Source: Methanomicrobiales archaeon (GTDB lineage Archaea; Halobacteriota; Methanomicrobia; Methanomicrobiales; JACTUA01). From it: 35,383 nucleotides of DNA. The translations under genes and the position numbers were made by a program. Positions 14,694 through 22,548 of this stretch are shown piece by piece (the stretch's first letter is position 1; each line of letters begins with the position of its first letter). The stretch is taken from positions 1 to 35,383 of the forward strand of contig JASEFH010000024.1 in NCBI GenBank assembly GCA_030019205.1, in the 5' to 3' direction. The notes under the pieces are model-generated. The model did no database searches and was not told the origin of the DNA. It worked only from the letters and a program-made list of their open reading frames with translations.

Positions 14694-15149
14694 ATGCACC
14701 CGGACCTGCCCCTCGGAGCCCTGATCTCCCTCATCCGCCGCAACCATATCGTCGCGCTCAACACCCGCCTGAAACCTCTCGGCCTCTCTGCCGCCCAGGT
14801 CCCTGTCCTCCTCTACCTATCGCGGAGGGAGGGGGTCTCCCAGGAGGCGATCGCCCGCTTCTTCCACCTGGACAAGGCGACCATCGCCCGCGGGGTGCGC
14901 CGCCTGGAAGAGGACGCCTTTGTCTGCCGCAGGGTAGATCCCGACAACCGCCGGGCCTACGGGCTCTACCTGACCGGAAAGGGGAAGGAGATCATCGCAG
15001 AGATCCTGGAGATCGAGGCCGGCTGGGAGGAGGAACTCCTCGCCGTCCTCTCGGAGCAGGAGCGGCAGGATGCGATCCATCTGCTGCGCACCCTCGCCGA
15101 ACACAGCCTTGCCATCGCCGGAGTCGAGCATGACTGCGACACCGCGTGA
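14694..15149 (+). CDS. MarR family transcription regulator
   Basis: A 151-residue protein with the MarR winged-helix layout: N-terminal dimer helix (LGALISLIRRNHIVALNTRL), HTH SAAQVPVLLYLSRREGVSQEAIARFFHLDKATIARGVRRLEEDAFV, wing CRRVDPDNRRAYGLYLTGKG, and a C-terminal dimer helix. The DKATIARGVRRLE recognition helix and the D-x-DNRR wing are standard. MarR proteins usually repress and are released by phenolic or other small compounds. The gene overlaps the following MATE exporter by 20 bp, so it very probably controls that exporter. The palindrome upstream fits autoregulation. Confidence 0.88.
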   Translation: MHPDLPLGALISLIRRNHIVALNTRLKPLGLSAAQVPVLLYLSRREGVSQEAIARFFHLDKATIARGVRRLEEDAFVCRRVDPDNRRAYGLYLTGKGKEIIAEILEIEAGWEEELLAVLSEQERQDAIHLLRTLAEHSLAIAGVEHDCDTA

Positions 15150-16605
15150 GTCCCCGTCTCCCCCGCTGGAAAAGGAGGTGACCCGTGGCATCCACCTCCT
15201 CCGGGGCGATCCCAAGAGGGCGATCCGGAAGCTCTCCGGCCCCCTGATCGTCGCCATGTTCCTGATCGCGATCTACAACCTGGCCGATGCGATCTGGGTG
15301 GCCGGGCTCGGGTCGAATGCACTCGCCGGCGTGGGATTCATCGCCCCCCTCTTCATGATCCTGATCGGGCTCTCGAACGGGCTGGGGGCCGGTGCCACTT
15401 CGCTGGTCGCGCGGCGGATCGGAGCCCGGGACAAGGCGGGAGCGGAGAGTGCGGCCACGCACTCGCTGGTGATCGCGTTCGCCGTCTCCGCGGTGCTGAC
15501 GATCTTCTTTGTCGTCTTCCTCCGCCCCATCGTGGAGGCGCTCGGGGCCGGACCCGTGACCGATATCTCGGTCGAGTACGGCCAGATCGTCTTTCTGGGC
15601 ACCGTCATCTTCCTCGTCGTCCAGATGGCCTATGCCATCCTGCGGGCGGAAGGGGATACGAAGCGGACGATGTACGCCATGGCCATCTCCTCGGTCCTCA
15701 ACATCGTCCTGGACCCGATCCTGATCTACGGGGCCGGGATGGGGGTCGCCGGGGCGGCCTGGGCGACCGTCATCTCCATCGCAGCCGTGATGGGAGTCGT
15801 CGTCTACTGGTTCTCGGTGAAGCGGGACACCTACGTCCAGCTCTCGTTCCGTGGCTTTGCCCCCGATCCCCGCACCTTTCGCCAGATCCTGGGTGTGGGG
15901 CTCCCGGCGAGCATCGAGTTCCTGCTGATGTCGCTCGTGGTGATCCTGGTCAACGGGATCCTGGTCTCCATTGCGGGGACCGACGCGGTGGCCATCTACA
16001 CCTCCGGGTGGCGGATCGTGATGTTCGCGATCGTCCCCCTGATCGGGATCGGCACCTCCGTGATCTCGGTCGCCGGCGCCGCCTACGGGGCCCGCGAGTA
16101 CGAGAAGATCCGCATCGCCCACCAGTACTCGATCCGGATCGGCGTCGCGATCGCGCTGGCGACGAGCGCCCTCACCTTTCTCTTCGCCCCCCAGCTCACC
16201 GGGCTCTTCACGTACACCCCGGAGAGCGCCCCCCTGATCCCGGGCTTCATCCTCTTCTTCCAGACGATGTGCCTCTTCTACCCCTTCGTCCCGCTGGGCA
16301 TCTTCTCCTCCTCGATCTTCCAGGGGACCGGCCACGGCCTCACCTCGCTTGTGATCAACATCCTGCGGAACCTGGCCTTCATCGCGGTCTTCATCTACCT
16401 GCTGGGGGTCGTCCTCGGGCTCGGGGTCCCGGGTGTCTACCTGGGCATCGTCGCCGGGAACATCCTGGGAGCGTCGGTGGGCTACCTGTGGGCACGGGTG
16501 TTCATTGCGAGGCTCCTGCGGGTCTACGGACCGGGACCTGTCCAGGAGCCACAGCTTGAACTGTATTCTCCTGTAGAAGAGGAGATGAAGGGCGTCGAGG
16601 ACTAA
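15130..16605 (+). CDS. MATE family multidrug efflux protein
   Basis: A 491-residue integral membrane protein with about twelve transmembrane segments in two homologous halves. The MATE pattern is clear: AIRKLSGPLIVAMFLIAIYNLADAIWVAGLG, GLSNGLGAGATSLVARRIGARD in the first half, ILGVGLPASIEFLLMS at the start of the second, and GIGTSVISVAGAAYGAREYEK later. It exchanges drugs or metabolites for Na+ or H+; the counter-ion cannot be told from sequence alone. The ATG at 15130 has GGAG 7-8 nt before it and lies inside the last codons of the marR gene, so the two are translationally linked. Methyl-branched or fluorescent substrates known from relatives should not be assumed. Confidence 0.9.
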   Translation: MTATPRESPSPPLEKEVTRGIHLLRGDPKRAIRKLSGPLIVAMFLIAIYNLADAIWVAGLGSNALAGVGFIAPLFMILIGLSNGLGAGATSLVARRIGARDKAGAESAATHSLVIAFAVSAVLTIFFVVFLRPIVEALGAGPVTDISVEYGQIVFLGTVIFLVVQMAYAILRAEGDTKRTMYAMAISSVLNIVLDPILIYGAGMGVAGAAWATVISIAAVMGVVVYWFSVKRDTYVQLSFRGFAPDPRTFRQILGVGLPASIEFLLMSLVVILVNGILVSIAGTDAVAIYTSGWRIVMFAIVPLIGIGTSVISVAGAAYGAREYEKIRIAHQYSIRIGVAIALATSALTFLFAPQLTGLFTYTPESAPLIPGFILFFQTMCLFYPFVPLGIFSSSIFQGTGHGLTSLVINILRNLAFIAVFIYLLGVVLGLGVPGVYLGIVAGNILGASVGYLWARVFIARLLRVYGPGPVQEPQLELYSPVEEEMKGVED

Positions 16606-16820
16606 CCGGGATGGATCCCCCACGACAGCCGATGACCGGCGTCAATGGAGGAGAGAATCCATTCATTCCCCTATCGAATCCCCTCCTGGAACCAGATATA
16701 TCAAATATTCTTACATTATATCCCGGACCATTCCTGATCAGAACCTCCGCCCCCGCGGTGCACCACTGCATGCCTCCCGGCGAACATCCTGATCTGCCGT
16801 TCCGGCAGTATCTGACGGAC

Positions 16821-17973
16821 ATGAGCAGCAATCACAGCCAGATCCCCGATACCGCCCGGGCGGTGAATCGTCTCGTGCTCTCATGGATACTCTCCTATCT
16901 CGAGTCGGTCCAGATCCGCCTGGCCGCCATGCCCCTGGAGGCGCCCCTTGTCATTGCAGATGATGGGGCTGCCGACGGGGCGAACTCAAGCCAGCTCTTT
17001 GAGAGTATCATCGAATTCATCCATGCGGTCAATCCATCCCTGGCCATCCGGCTCATCTACATGGACATCGCCGATCCGGTGCCTTTCCACCGCTTCTGGG
17101 AACGCTCGCACCGGGCAGCGCTGGAAAATGTCAGTGCCGAATACAGGGCTCGTTCTACGAGCCGTTCCCCGAACTCCCGGGGAGGGTGCACCTTGGCTTC
17201 TCTTCTACCGCCATGCACTGGCTGGATACAAGGACCGAGGATGCCACGTTCTCCCAGCACCCCGCATGCATCCAGCCTAACCAGATCCCCGGGCCCGAGC
17301 GGCATAAGTTCGCTCTCAAGTGGAAGGGCGACTGGCGAAGGTTCTTTCTTGAGCGCTCCCGCGAGCTCGCGGAGGGTGGGGCACTCTGGCGAACCTGACC
17401 GATCTGGGCGAGGACCAGTGGGCGGGATCGGCGGCCTACAACAATCTCCGGGATATCTGCTGCTCGCTCTGCCGCGAAGGATACCTATCGGCAGAGGAAC
17501 TGAACCCCATCTTCATCCCGGGCTACTTTGCCACCCCTGATTCGATCCGGGACCTGCTGGGAGAGAACGGCATCCGGCAGCGCTTCTCTCCCATGTTTCT
17601 CGAGGCGATATCGGTCTCCTGCGCCTATTTCACCCGGATGCACGACCGCCTCGACGATATCCCGGGGAGACGCCGGCTGGCGTTCACCCCGGCCCATTCC
17701 GCGCGGGCCTGGAGCGAGTCCTCCCTGCGGGTCGGGCTGTCAGCAGAACATACGGAGATCATCGATGTGATATGCCAGCACCTTGCGGGCGCGTTCTTCG
17801 GGAACCCATGGGGCCTGCCCTACCCGTCCTGCCTGATCGGGCTCGTAAAAAGAGAGTCGATGACCATCGAACCGGGAGGAGAGGGTATCCGCCGCAGGTC
17901 TTCCCGAGAGATCCCCCTGAATCTTTCAAAACAGAAGCTTTGTCAGGAGTGCTGCGGGACAGAAGGGCTATGA
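16821..17973 (+). pseudogene. SABATH-type carboxyl methyltransferase, two frameshifts
   Basis: One protein is spread across three frames. Frame 1 (16821 to about 17148) starts MSSNHSQ and includes the SAM site PLVIADDGAADGANSSQLF, matching the iADlGCSsGpN of plant SABATH enzymes. Frame 2 (about 17150-17381) has SFYEPFPELPGRVHLGFSS, AMHWLD, ERHKFALKWKGDWRRFFLER and ELAEGG. Frame 3 (17383-17973) has TLANLTDLGED, the YFATPDSIRDLLGENGI segment and the long RAWSESSLRVGLSAEHTEIIDVICQH stretch. The breaks fall in GGG runs near 17147 and 17378-17381; each equals loss of one base. SABATH enzymes methylate carboxyl groups of small acids. Without frameshifts it would be about 385 residues, near the family length. 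Artefact or decay cannot be separated here. The upstream ATG at 16770 is a possible alternative start. Confidence 0.65.
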
Positions 17974-18646
17974 TGGCAGGTTCTCCTTCGCCTTCCCTCT
18001 GCTTCTCCACAGGCGGTAGGACCAGACCGTGACATACAGGATGGCGGCGGCGGAGGTCCCGACGGCGAAGGGCATCGTCCATGCCCGGCAACCGCGCTCC
18101 CCGGCACGATCACGATGCCCGCGAGGAGAAGCACCGCCCCGCCGTGTTCGTGGGTCTTCTTCCAGACCATTTCGTCCCGGATCGTCCACGGCAGGCGGAA
18201 CCCGACCGCGATGTTACTCGGGATAGACGGCATCAGGCTCCCGATCAGGAAGAATCCGAGCAGCATCGAGATGGCGACCGCAAGCGGCAGGTTCACGCCG
18301 GCGGACGAGAGGAGGACCAGCGCCTGCAACCCGGAGATCGTGCTGACCGTTGCGAGGATCGCGATAGCGGAGAGATCTCGCCGCCATCGTCGAATGTGTG
18401 CCGCCAGCGCTCGAAGCGGGGCGATACGGTCAGGAAAACTGCGGTCAGCGTGATGATGGCGGAGAAGGTGAACGCTCCAACCAGCCTGCTGGCAAACCCG
18501 TCCGCCTGGCCGTAGGCGTTCCAGTGGATCGGAATGGTCTCCGGGAGATAGGGGAGGGCGAAGAGGGCGACAACCCACGACAGTCCTGCGACCACATACG
18601 TGAGCCGCATGAAGAGCATCGCACGCTTATCTGCCGGCCCGGCAGC
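17968..18646 (-). pseudogene. SdpI/DUF1648-like membrane protein, two frameshifts
   Basis: Pieces in three minus-strand frames form one SdpI-like protein. The first (from about 18646) has MRLTYVVAGLSWVVALFALP and the DUF1648 signature ETIPIHWNAYGQADGF, then FTFSAIITLTAVFLTVSPRFER. The second frame continues with SAIAILATVSTISGLQALVLL, SMLLGFFLIGSLMPSIPSN, and the SdpI signature GFRLPWTIRDEMVWKKTHEHGG. The third has TMPFAVGTSAAAILYVTVWS and YRLWRSRGKAKENLPS. Breaks are near 18380-18395 and near 18075-18095. SdpI proteins are membrane immunity or signal proteins in Bacillus; the archaeal role is unknown. The gene end overlaps the SABATH gene end by 6 bp. The last codons look intact, so sequencing error is possible. 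Confidence 0.6.
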
Positions 18647-18759
18647 CATCGCTCTCCCCGGCTGCACCACCGCTCTCACCCCGCCGGGTTCCTGTCTCGA
18701 ACCTGCTGCCATGGGGCACCACCCCAACCCTCCCTGAATAAGTTCCGATATCTTCGTTA

Positions 18760-19206
18760 TCATACCATCGCCTTCACTTTTTCGAACAGTTCGTCGGCCA
18801 TCTTCGTCGGGTCGGCAGTCTTCTCGAGCCGGATGCCGAGTTCAGCCGCATAGTCCCAGAGCAGCCCGATGCACTCGGCATACCGCTGGCAGGCGCCGCA
18901 GTCGCCCTCGTGCTCGTACCAGACCTGCACGCCGTGCTTCTCCGATACTAAGACGATCGCCGCGGTCCGGAACGGGATGGACCGCCCGAGCAGGACTCCC
19001 CGTTCGGTATCGATCGCTTCGACTGCGATCTGGTTTGCCTTCGCCATCTCCCGCAGCGCCGTCTCGATCTTGCCGTCCATGACGAGAAGCGCCCGGGACA
19101 CCGCCTGCCGGGATATCTTGAAGCGGTTCGCTATCGTGATGTTGGGCACGCCCTTTCGCCGCATCGCCAAGAACCCGAACTGTTTTTCGGTCGTTGGAAG
19201 AGGCAC
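18760..19206 (-). CDS. HTH protein with a Cys-x2-Cys-x5-Cys C-terminal domain
   Basis: A 148-residue protein. Residues 5-45 form a helix-turn-helix of the sigma-70-region-4-like type (KQFGFLAMRRKGV, then NRFKISRQAVSRALL). The C-terminal part contains WYEHEGDCGACQRYAEC with Cys103, Cys106 and Cys112, a C-x2-C-x5-C pattern that could bind a metal or [4Fe-4S] cluster with one extra ligand, perhaps His99. This suggests a metal or redox-responsive regulator, but no experimental family is recognised. A TATA-like element on the minus strand (ATATTTGTA, 19231-19239) is about 28 bp before the ATG, so the transcript may be leaderless. Two inverted repeats lie between or over these elements. Confidence 0.65.
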   Translation of the reverse strand: MPLPTTEKQFGFLAMRRKGVPNITIANRFKISRQAVSRALLVMDGKIETALREMAKANQIAVEAIDTERGVLLGRSIPFRTAAIVLVSEKHGVQVWYEHEGDCGACQRYAECIGLLWDYAAELGIRLEKTADPTKMADELFEKVKAMV

Positions 19207-19208
19207 GC

Positions 19209-19228
19209 GTCAACATATGCACGTTGAC
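19209..19228. promoter_or_regulatory. Inverted repeat GTCAAC-N8-GTTGAC before the Cys-HTH gene
   Basis: A perfect 6-bp inverted repeat with an 8-bp spacer ends 3 bp before the ATG at 19206, between it and the TATA-like element. A second small palindrome, CCATA-caaa-TATGG at 19228-19241, overlaps that TATA-like element. Position suggests autoregulation. Confidence 0.4.
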
Positions 19229-19241
19229 CATACAAATATGG

Positions 19242-19570
19242 CAGATCTGTTCAGTCTGCCTGCACTACAGATGGCATCCTATCCCGAACTGTCTCTCCCT
19301 GCTCATCGGGTTTAAGCCATTTCCCGCCGGCCACGCTCCGGGTCGGGGACTGCTCCGGTCATCCAGGAAACGGATGCGGAGCGCAATCGAGATCATGCAA
19401 CCAGGAACGCTTCAGCCTGAAGCCAGCCTGGAGGTCTCGCCTGTTCGTACAGCCCATCCCTGCGGCAGCAGTCTCACGGGAGGATGTGGGCAACGTCCCT
19501 ATCCAATAGCTTATGGCAATTGCGATCTCAGGTACGTTGTTGGAGCAGGGAGCTCCCGGGAGGTTCCGGA
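19242..19570. other. Intergenic region between divergent genes
   Basis: About 330 bp between the HTH regulator and the next gene. Frames here are short and without family resemblance. A GGGAGG SD for the next gene lies at 19558-19563. Nothing else is recognised. Confidence 0.4.
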
Positions 19571-20359
19571 ATGGAAGACGCGGTGAAACGAAGACGGCGC
19601 CGGATTGCCCTCATAATCGCCGCGGTTCTCATCCCTGCCGCGATTTTGGCAGGAATCGCCTGGCGGTGGGACCAGCAGACGCGGCAGAGCGAGCGGCACG
19701 ACTACTCCTACGAGATCCGGCTCTCGGTCAACACCACGATCGAGGACGTGACCCTGCTCCTGCCGGCGCCGCAACGGAACGGAACCGCGTTCCTCGCCGA
19801 CGCCCTGGCGAACGGGAGCGGCTACGGCGTTCCCCCGGACTGGAACCTCTCGATCGAGGAGGCAAACGGCAGCCCGATGCTCGCCATCCGGGCTGCGCGG
19901 ATGGTGCCAGAGTACCGTGCCTACCCGATCCCGATAGAGCCGGGGCTGAGCCCGACGACCCTTCCGCCGTCAACCGAGTACTCGAACGAGACCCCGGTGC
20001 TGATGCCGATCTCCCTCGTTGCCAGGGTTCCGCTGAACCGCACCATCGATACACGCGACCCCCTCGCCAGCGAGCCCGTCTTCCATCCCGGTGGCCGGTT
20101 CCTCCCCGGGACGGCACCTGTCCACAGGTACAGCGGGTCGGTGTACACCTATACGGTCCCGGTCTGCGTCCGGTTTACCGCGGACCAGCCGGCATCGCTC
20201 TCGCTCCAGATGAGCATCGAGGGCGTAAACTCGATCTGGAGGGGAGGCTGGAACTATAACCTCTACAGGGATAGAGTGACCCTGGAGACCAGCGGCGATC
20301 GGCAGGGCTGGCTGGAGGGCGAGGGGGTACTCCTCGCGGGGGAAGGCATATACTATTAG
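19571..20359 (+). CDS. Membrane-anchored extracytoplasmic protein, unknown function
   Basis: A 262-residue protein. The N-terminus is very basic (KRRRRR at residues 6-11) and followed by one hydrophobic helix (about 12-31), so it is anchored with the C-terminal domain outside. The outer part is rich in Asn-x-Ser/Thr sites (NTTI, NGT, NGS, NLS, NET, NRT), consistent with an N-glycosylated archaeal surface protein, and alternates beta-type segments (YEIRLSVNTTIEDVTLLLPAP, YTYTVPVCVRFTADQPASLS). No family is recognised. The start at 19571 has GGGAGG 7 nt upstream; an earlier in-frame ATG at 19484 would add residues without that support. It is a single-gene unit. Confidence 0.7.
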   Translation: MEDAVKRRRRRIALIIAAVLIPAAILAGIAWRWDQQTRQSERHDYSYEIRLSVNTTIEDVTLLLPAPQRNGTAFLADALANGSGYGVPPDWNLSIEEANGSPMLAIRAARMVPEYRAYPIPIEPGLSPTTLPPSTEYSNETPVLMPISLVARVPLNRTIDTRDPLASEPVFHPGGRFLPGTAPVHRYSGSVYTYTVPVCVRFTADQPASLSLQMSIEGVNSIWRGGWNYNLYRDRVTLETSGDRQGWLEGEGVLLAGEGIYY

Positions 20360-20913
20360 GGGGCGGAGCGTTCTCTTAAGACACTTAAAACAAAAAATTT
20401 GGATTTCTTACATCATCCAGGCAACTAGTGGATCGGGAACGCCTCGAGATCCAGGGACGGTTAAGCCCGCGGAGGCGATCCGCGATGGATTTAACCGTTA
20501 GCGGTTGGACAGCCGGATCTCTTTGAAAAAGTGGATTTTGCGACTCTGTCGAAATCCCCATCTAAACAGGATCCGGGAGGGCTGGCATCTTCGCCGGAGG
20601 GACGAGGTCTCCCCCACCCCCCTTCGTGCGATAACCCGAATGCGGGGAGGTTTCTTGTACAGACTCGTACAGGCCTATCGCACTCTTCCCCACCCCTTGG
20701 AGAGGGAAGGGGGCGGCTTGGGACGGGCCGCGGGGAGGGGAGGACCAGATCCCGACCCCTGGAACCGGGGAAATGGGTGCAAAATACGCCGGATATCTTT
20801 TCTGCAGAGCCGTTTTTGCTCGCATATGTCGAAGAAGTAAACAATCGAACTCCAAATACCACTCATTAATATATTATTTTTAGAATATACTTCGATTAAC
20901 GGGAGGGCTCCAG
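20360..20913. other. Intergenic region holding a structured repeat
   Basis: About 550 bp. Open frames on both strands have translations dominated by Pro, Gly, Arg and Ser (for example SHSSPPLGEGRGRLG), as expected from GC-rich repeat DNA rather than genes. The central part is the dispersed repeat described separately. The right end carries an AT-rich promoter region (20866-20900) for the coiled-coil gene. Confidence 0.55.
20585..20795 (+). repeat. Dispersed structured intergenic repeat, copy A
   Basis: Copy A shares order and sequence with copy B at 31153-31350 on the opposite strand. The best-matching core is 20672-20747, beginning CCTATCGCAC and ending CGGGGAGGGGAGGA. Flanking matches include CTCCCCCAC near 20610 and GGGTGCAAAATAC near 20775. 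Copy A has an 8-bp inverted repeat GTGCGATA (20626-20633) / TATCGCAC (20676-20683) and an internal CCCCTTGGAGAGGG-type hairpin. GC-rich elements with such hairpins are known as REP-like sequences in bacteria. No gene is inside. Confidence 0.6.
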
Positions 20914-21375
20914 ATGGCAATCACGAAATCCCTGAAAGATTACCTGATGCGGGAAGAGTTGATGAAGCTCGATGCAGAGTGGGCCAGGATCAAGCAGGCC
21001 AGGGAAGAGCTGGTGAAGCAGCAATTGGAGATCGAACAAAAACAAATGGATCTAGAGCGAAAGCAAGCAGAGATCGATCGGCAGTGGGCCGCGATCAACG
21101 CGGAACGGGAGAAGATGCGGATAAAGGAAAAACCGCCCGACAGGAACGAGATCAAACCGAAGAGAACAGAACCCCAGAAGGTATCTTCAACGAAAGAGGT
21201 CCTCGTCCGGTATCCCAAGGCCTACGAGAAGTGGACCTTTGAGGAGGACGACCGGCTCGCGCAGGCCTATCTCCAGGGCGCTACAATCGAGTCCCTCGCA
21301 GACGATTTCCAGAGGCAGCCCGGCGCGATTCGCGCCCGCCTGCAGAAACTGGATCTCATCGGTAAAAACCGATAG
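20914..21375 (+). CDS. Coiled-coil protein with a C-terminal DNA-binding-like domain
   Basis: A 153-residue protein. Residues about 10-75 are a continuous heptad-rich coiled coil (KLDAEWARIKQAREELVKQQ and on, mostly Glu, Lys, Gln, Ile, Leu). A basic linker follows. Residues about 100-153 read RYPKAYEKWTFEEDDRL, QGATIESLADDFQRQPGAIRARLQKLDLI, the pattern of a small helical domain often found at the C-termini of helicases and nucleases (W-x2-EED-x-L, then an HTH with R-x-AI-x-RL). A DNA-binding dimer or tetramer is likely. Start: GGGAGGG (20901-20907) 6 nt upstream of ATG. An AT-rich block with TATA-like elements lies about 40 bp upstream. Confidence 0.68.
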   Translation: MAITKSLKDYLMREELMKLDAEWARIKQAREELVKQQLEIEQKQMDLERKQAEIDRQWAAINAEREKMRIKEKPPDRNEIKPKRTEPQKVSSTKEVLVRYPKAYEKWTFEEDDRLAQAYLQGATIESLADDFQRQPGAIRARLQKLDLIGKNR

Positions 21376-21426
21376 GTATCGCAGGATCCCGATACCCTTA
21401 ATTTCGCGTGCACCGATCTTCTGACG

Positions 21427-21651
21427 ATGGATATCCTCGGCATTCTCCTGGGCCTCCTGCTGATCGGCTTTGGGTATTCCCTCATCCTGCCTTCCCTCTT
21501 CTACCCGGGACTCGCCGTCATCGTCCTTGGCATCCTCACCCTGCTCGGGAGCTTCATTACTACGCCTTCGGCCCGATCCTGGAGCGAGTGCGAGGAGGAG
21601 GAGCAGCATATGGTCGAAGACGAGATCCTGTTCGTCTACGACGATCACTGA
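21427..21651 (+). CDS. Small two-helix membrane protein
   Basis: A 74-residue protein with two hydrophobic helices (about residues 3-22 and 26-45) and an acidic C-terminal tail (CEEEEQHMVEDEILFVYDDH). A CCTTAATT element about 28 bp before the ATG and no SD suggest a leaderless transcript. It is not recognised; similar small membrane proteins are common near surface-protein genes. The gene begins 52 bp after the coiled-coil protein on the same strand. Confidence 0.5.
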   Translation: MDILGILLGLLLIGFGYSLILPSLFYPGLAVIVLGILTLLGSFITTPSARSWSECEEEEQHMVEDEILFVYDDH

Positions 21652-21930
21652 TTCCGTATCGATCGCGACCCTTTGCTTCGGCTCCCTCCTTCCGGAGAAC
21701 CAGAATCCAGGCCGGACGGGACGCTGTCCGCTGTGGCCGTCAAACGGGGGTATCAACGGTGCGGACCACTGCTCGAACTTCGTCCGGACCGGAATCCTGT
21801 ATAGCGAGCCGGGATCGGGCGAGCCGACCCGCGCGACTGCACCGGCCACTTCCGAAGTGCCGGATGCCGGCACAAAGTCCACATAACCCCCGATCCTGCG
21901 GCGGCACAGGCCGGGGAGGAATACTTCGCC

Positions 21931-22443
21931 TTATGACAGAACAACCGTGCCTTTCCAGGTGTCCGCGAACACATCGTTTACATACAGGTTTGCTTCGGCT
22001 TTATACGTCCCAGCCAGCGGCACTCCGGAATACTGCGAAGGAACAGTGAAGTGCATCGTGAAGGTATAATTCGAAGCGGGTTGAATTGTTTCGGTATACG
22101 TCATCGTGTACGATCTCTCCTGATACCCGATGAGAAAGAAATCCCTGCCCAGTTTCATATCGATACGTTCCTTGGATAGGGGTATCTGGCCCGTGTTGGC
22201 AATGCGAATCCTGACCGGAGAATTGGTATCCAATCGCACCTGGCTGGTATCCACGGCTTCGATGCGAGCGGCTGCAACGGAACCGCTTGGCGTATCCTGC
22301 GGCCCGGCGACATCCGCATGTTGCCCATCCGGAGATTGTGCTGGAGCTGTCAGTAGAGAGATGCCCGCCACGACCCCCAGGAGAATCAGGCCTATGACAA
22401 TGGCGGCAAGAATCCTCTTCTCTCTCCGGGGTACTTCCTCCAT
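21931..22443 (-). CDS. Membrane-anchored beta-sandwich-type surface protein
   Basis: A 170-residue protein. A basic N-terminus (PRREKR) and one helix (about residues 11-32) anchor an outer domain of alternating beta segments (SPVRIRIANTGQIPLSKERIDMKL, YTMTYTETIQPASNYTFTMHF, GTYKAEANLYVND), as in small Ig-like or CARDB-type domains of methanogen surface proteins. The ligand or partner is unknown. The frame is open to 22548, but the ATG at 22443 begins just before the anchor and lies 28 bp after a TATA-like GCTATTTACC on the minus strand (22466-22475), so a leaderless start is likely. Confidence 0.68.
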   Translation of the reverse strand: MEEVPRREKRILAAIVIGLILLGVVAGISLLTAPAQSPDGQHADVAGPQDTPSGSVAAARIEAVDTSQVRLDTNSPVRIRIANTGQIPLSKERIDMKLGRDFFLIGYQERSYTMTYTETIQPASNYTFTMHFTVPSQYSGVPLAGTYKAEANLYVNDVFADTWKGTVVLS

Positions 22444-22474
22444 ACCCGGATATATGCCGAACGGTGGTAAATAG

Positions 22475-22489
22475 CTGCCAGATTGGCAG
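22475..22489. promoter_or_regulatory. Palindrome CTGCCA-GAT-TGGCAG beside the surface-protein promoter
   Basis: A perfect 6-bp inverted repeat with a 3-bp spacer abuts the upstream edge of the TATA-like element of the gene starting at 22443, where an activator or a repressor that blocks TFB would bind. Observation of sequence only. Confidence 0.3.
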
Positions 22490-22548
22490 GTTGGCCGCAC
22501 ATGGTCGGGGCTGCCGGGAATATTGCGGTCCCATCGAAGACGTTGCAT

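Noticed and set aside
14992-16623. Minus-strand ORF of 543 codons opposite marR-MATE
   Set aside because: Composition is dominated by Asp, Glu, Gly and Arg with no pattern; the plus strand has MATE motifs.
20531-20869. 112-codon ORF across the GC-rich repeat
   Set aside because: The translation (SSPPLGEGRGRLG type) is a common artefact of palindromic GC-rich intergenic repeats.
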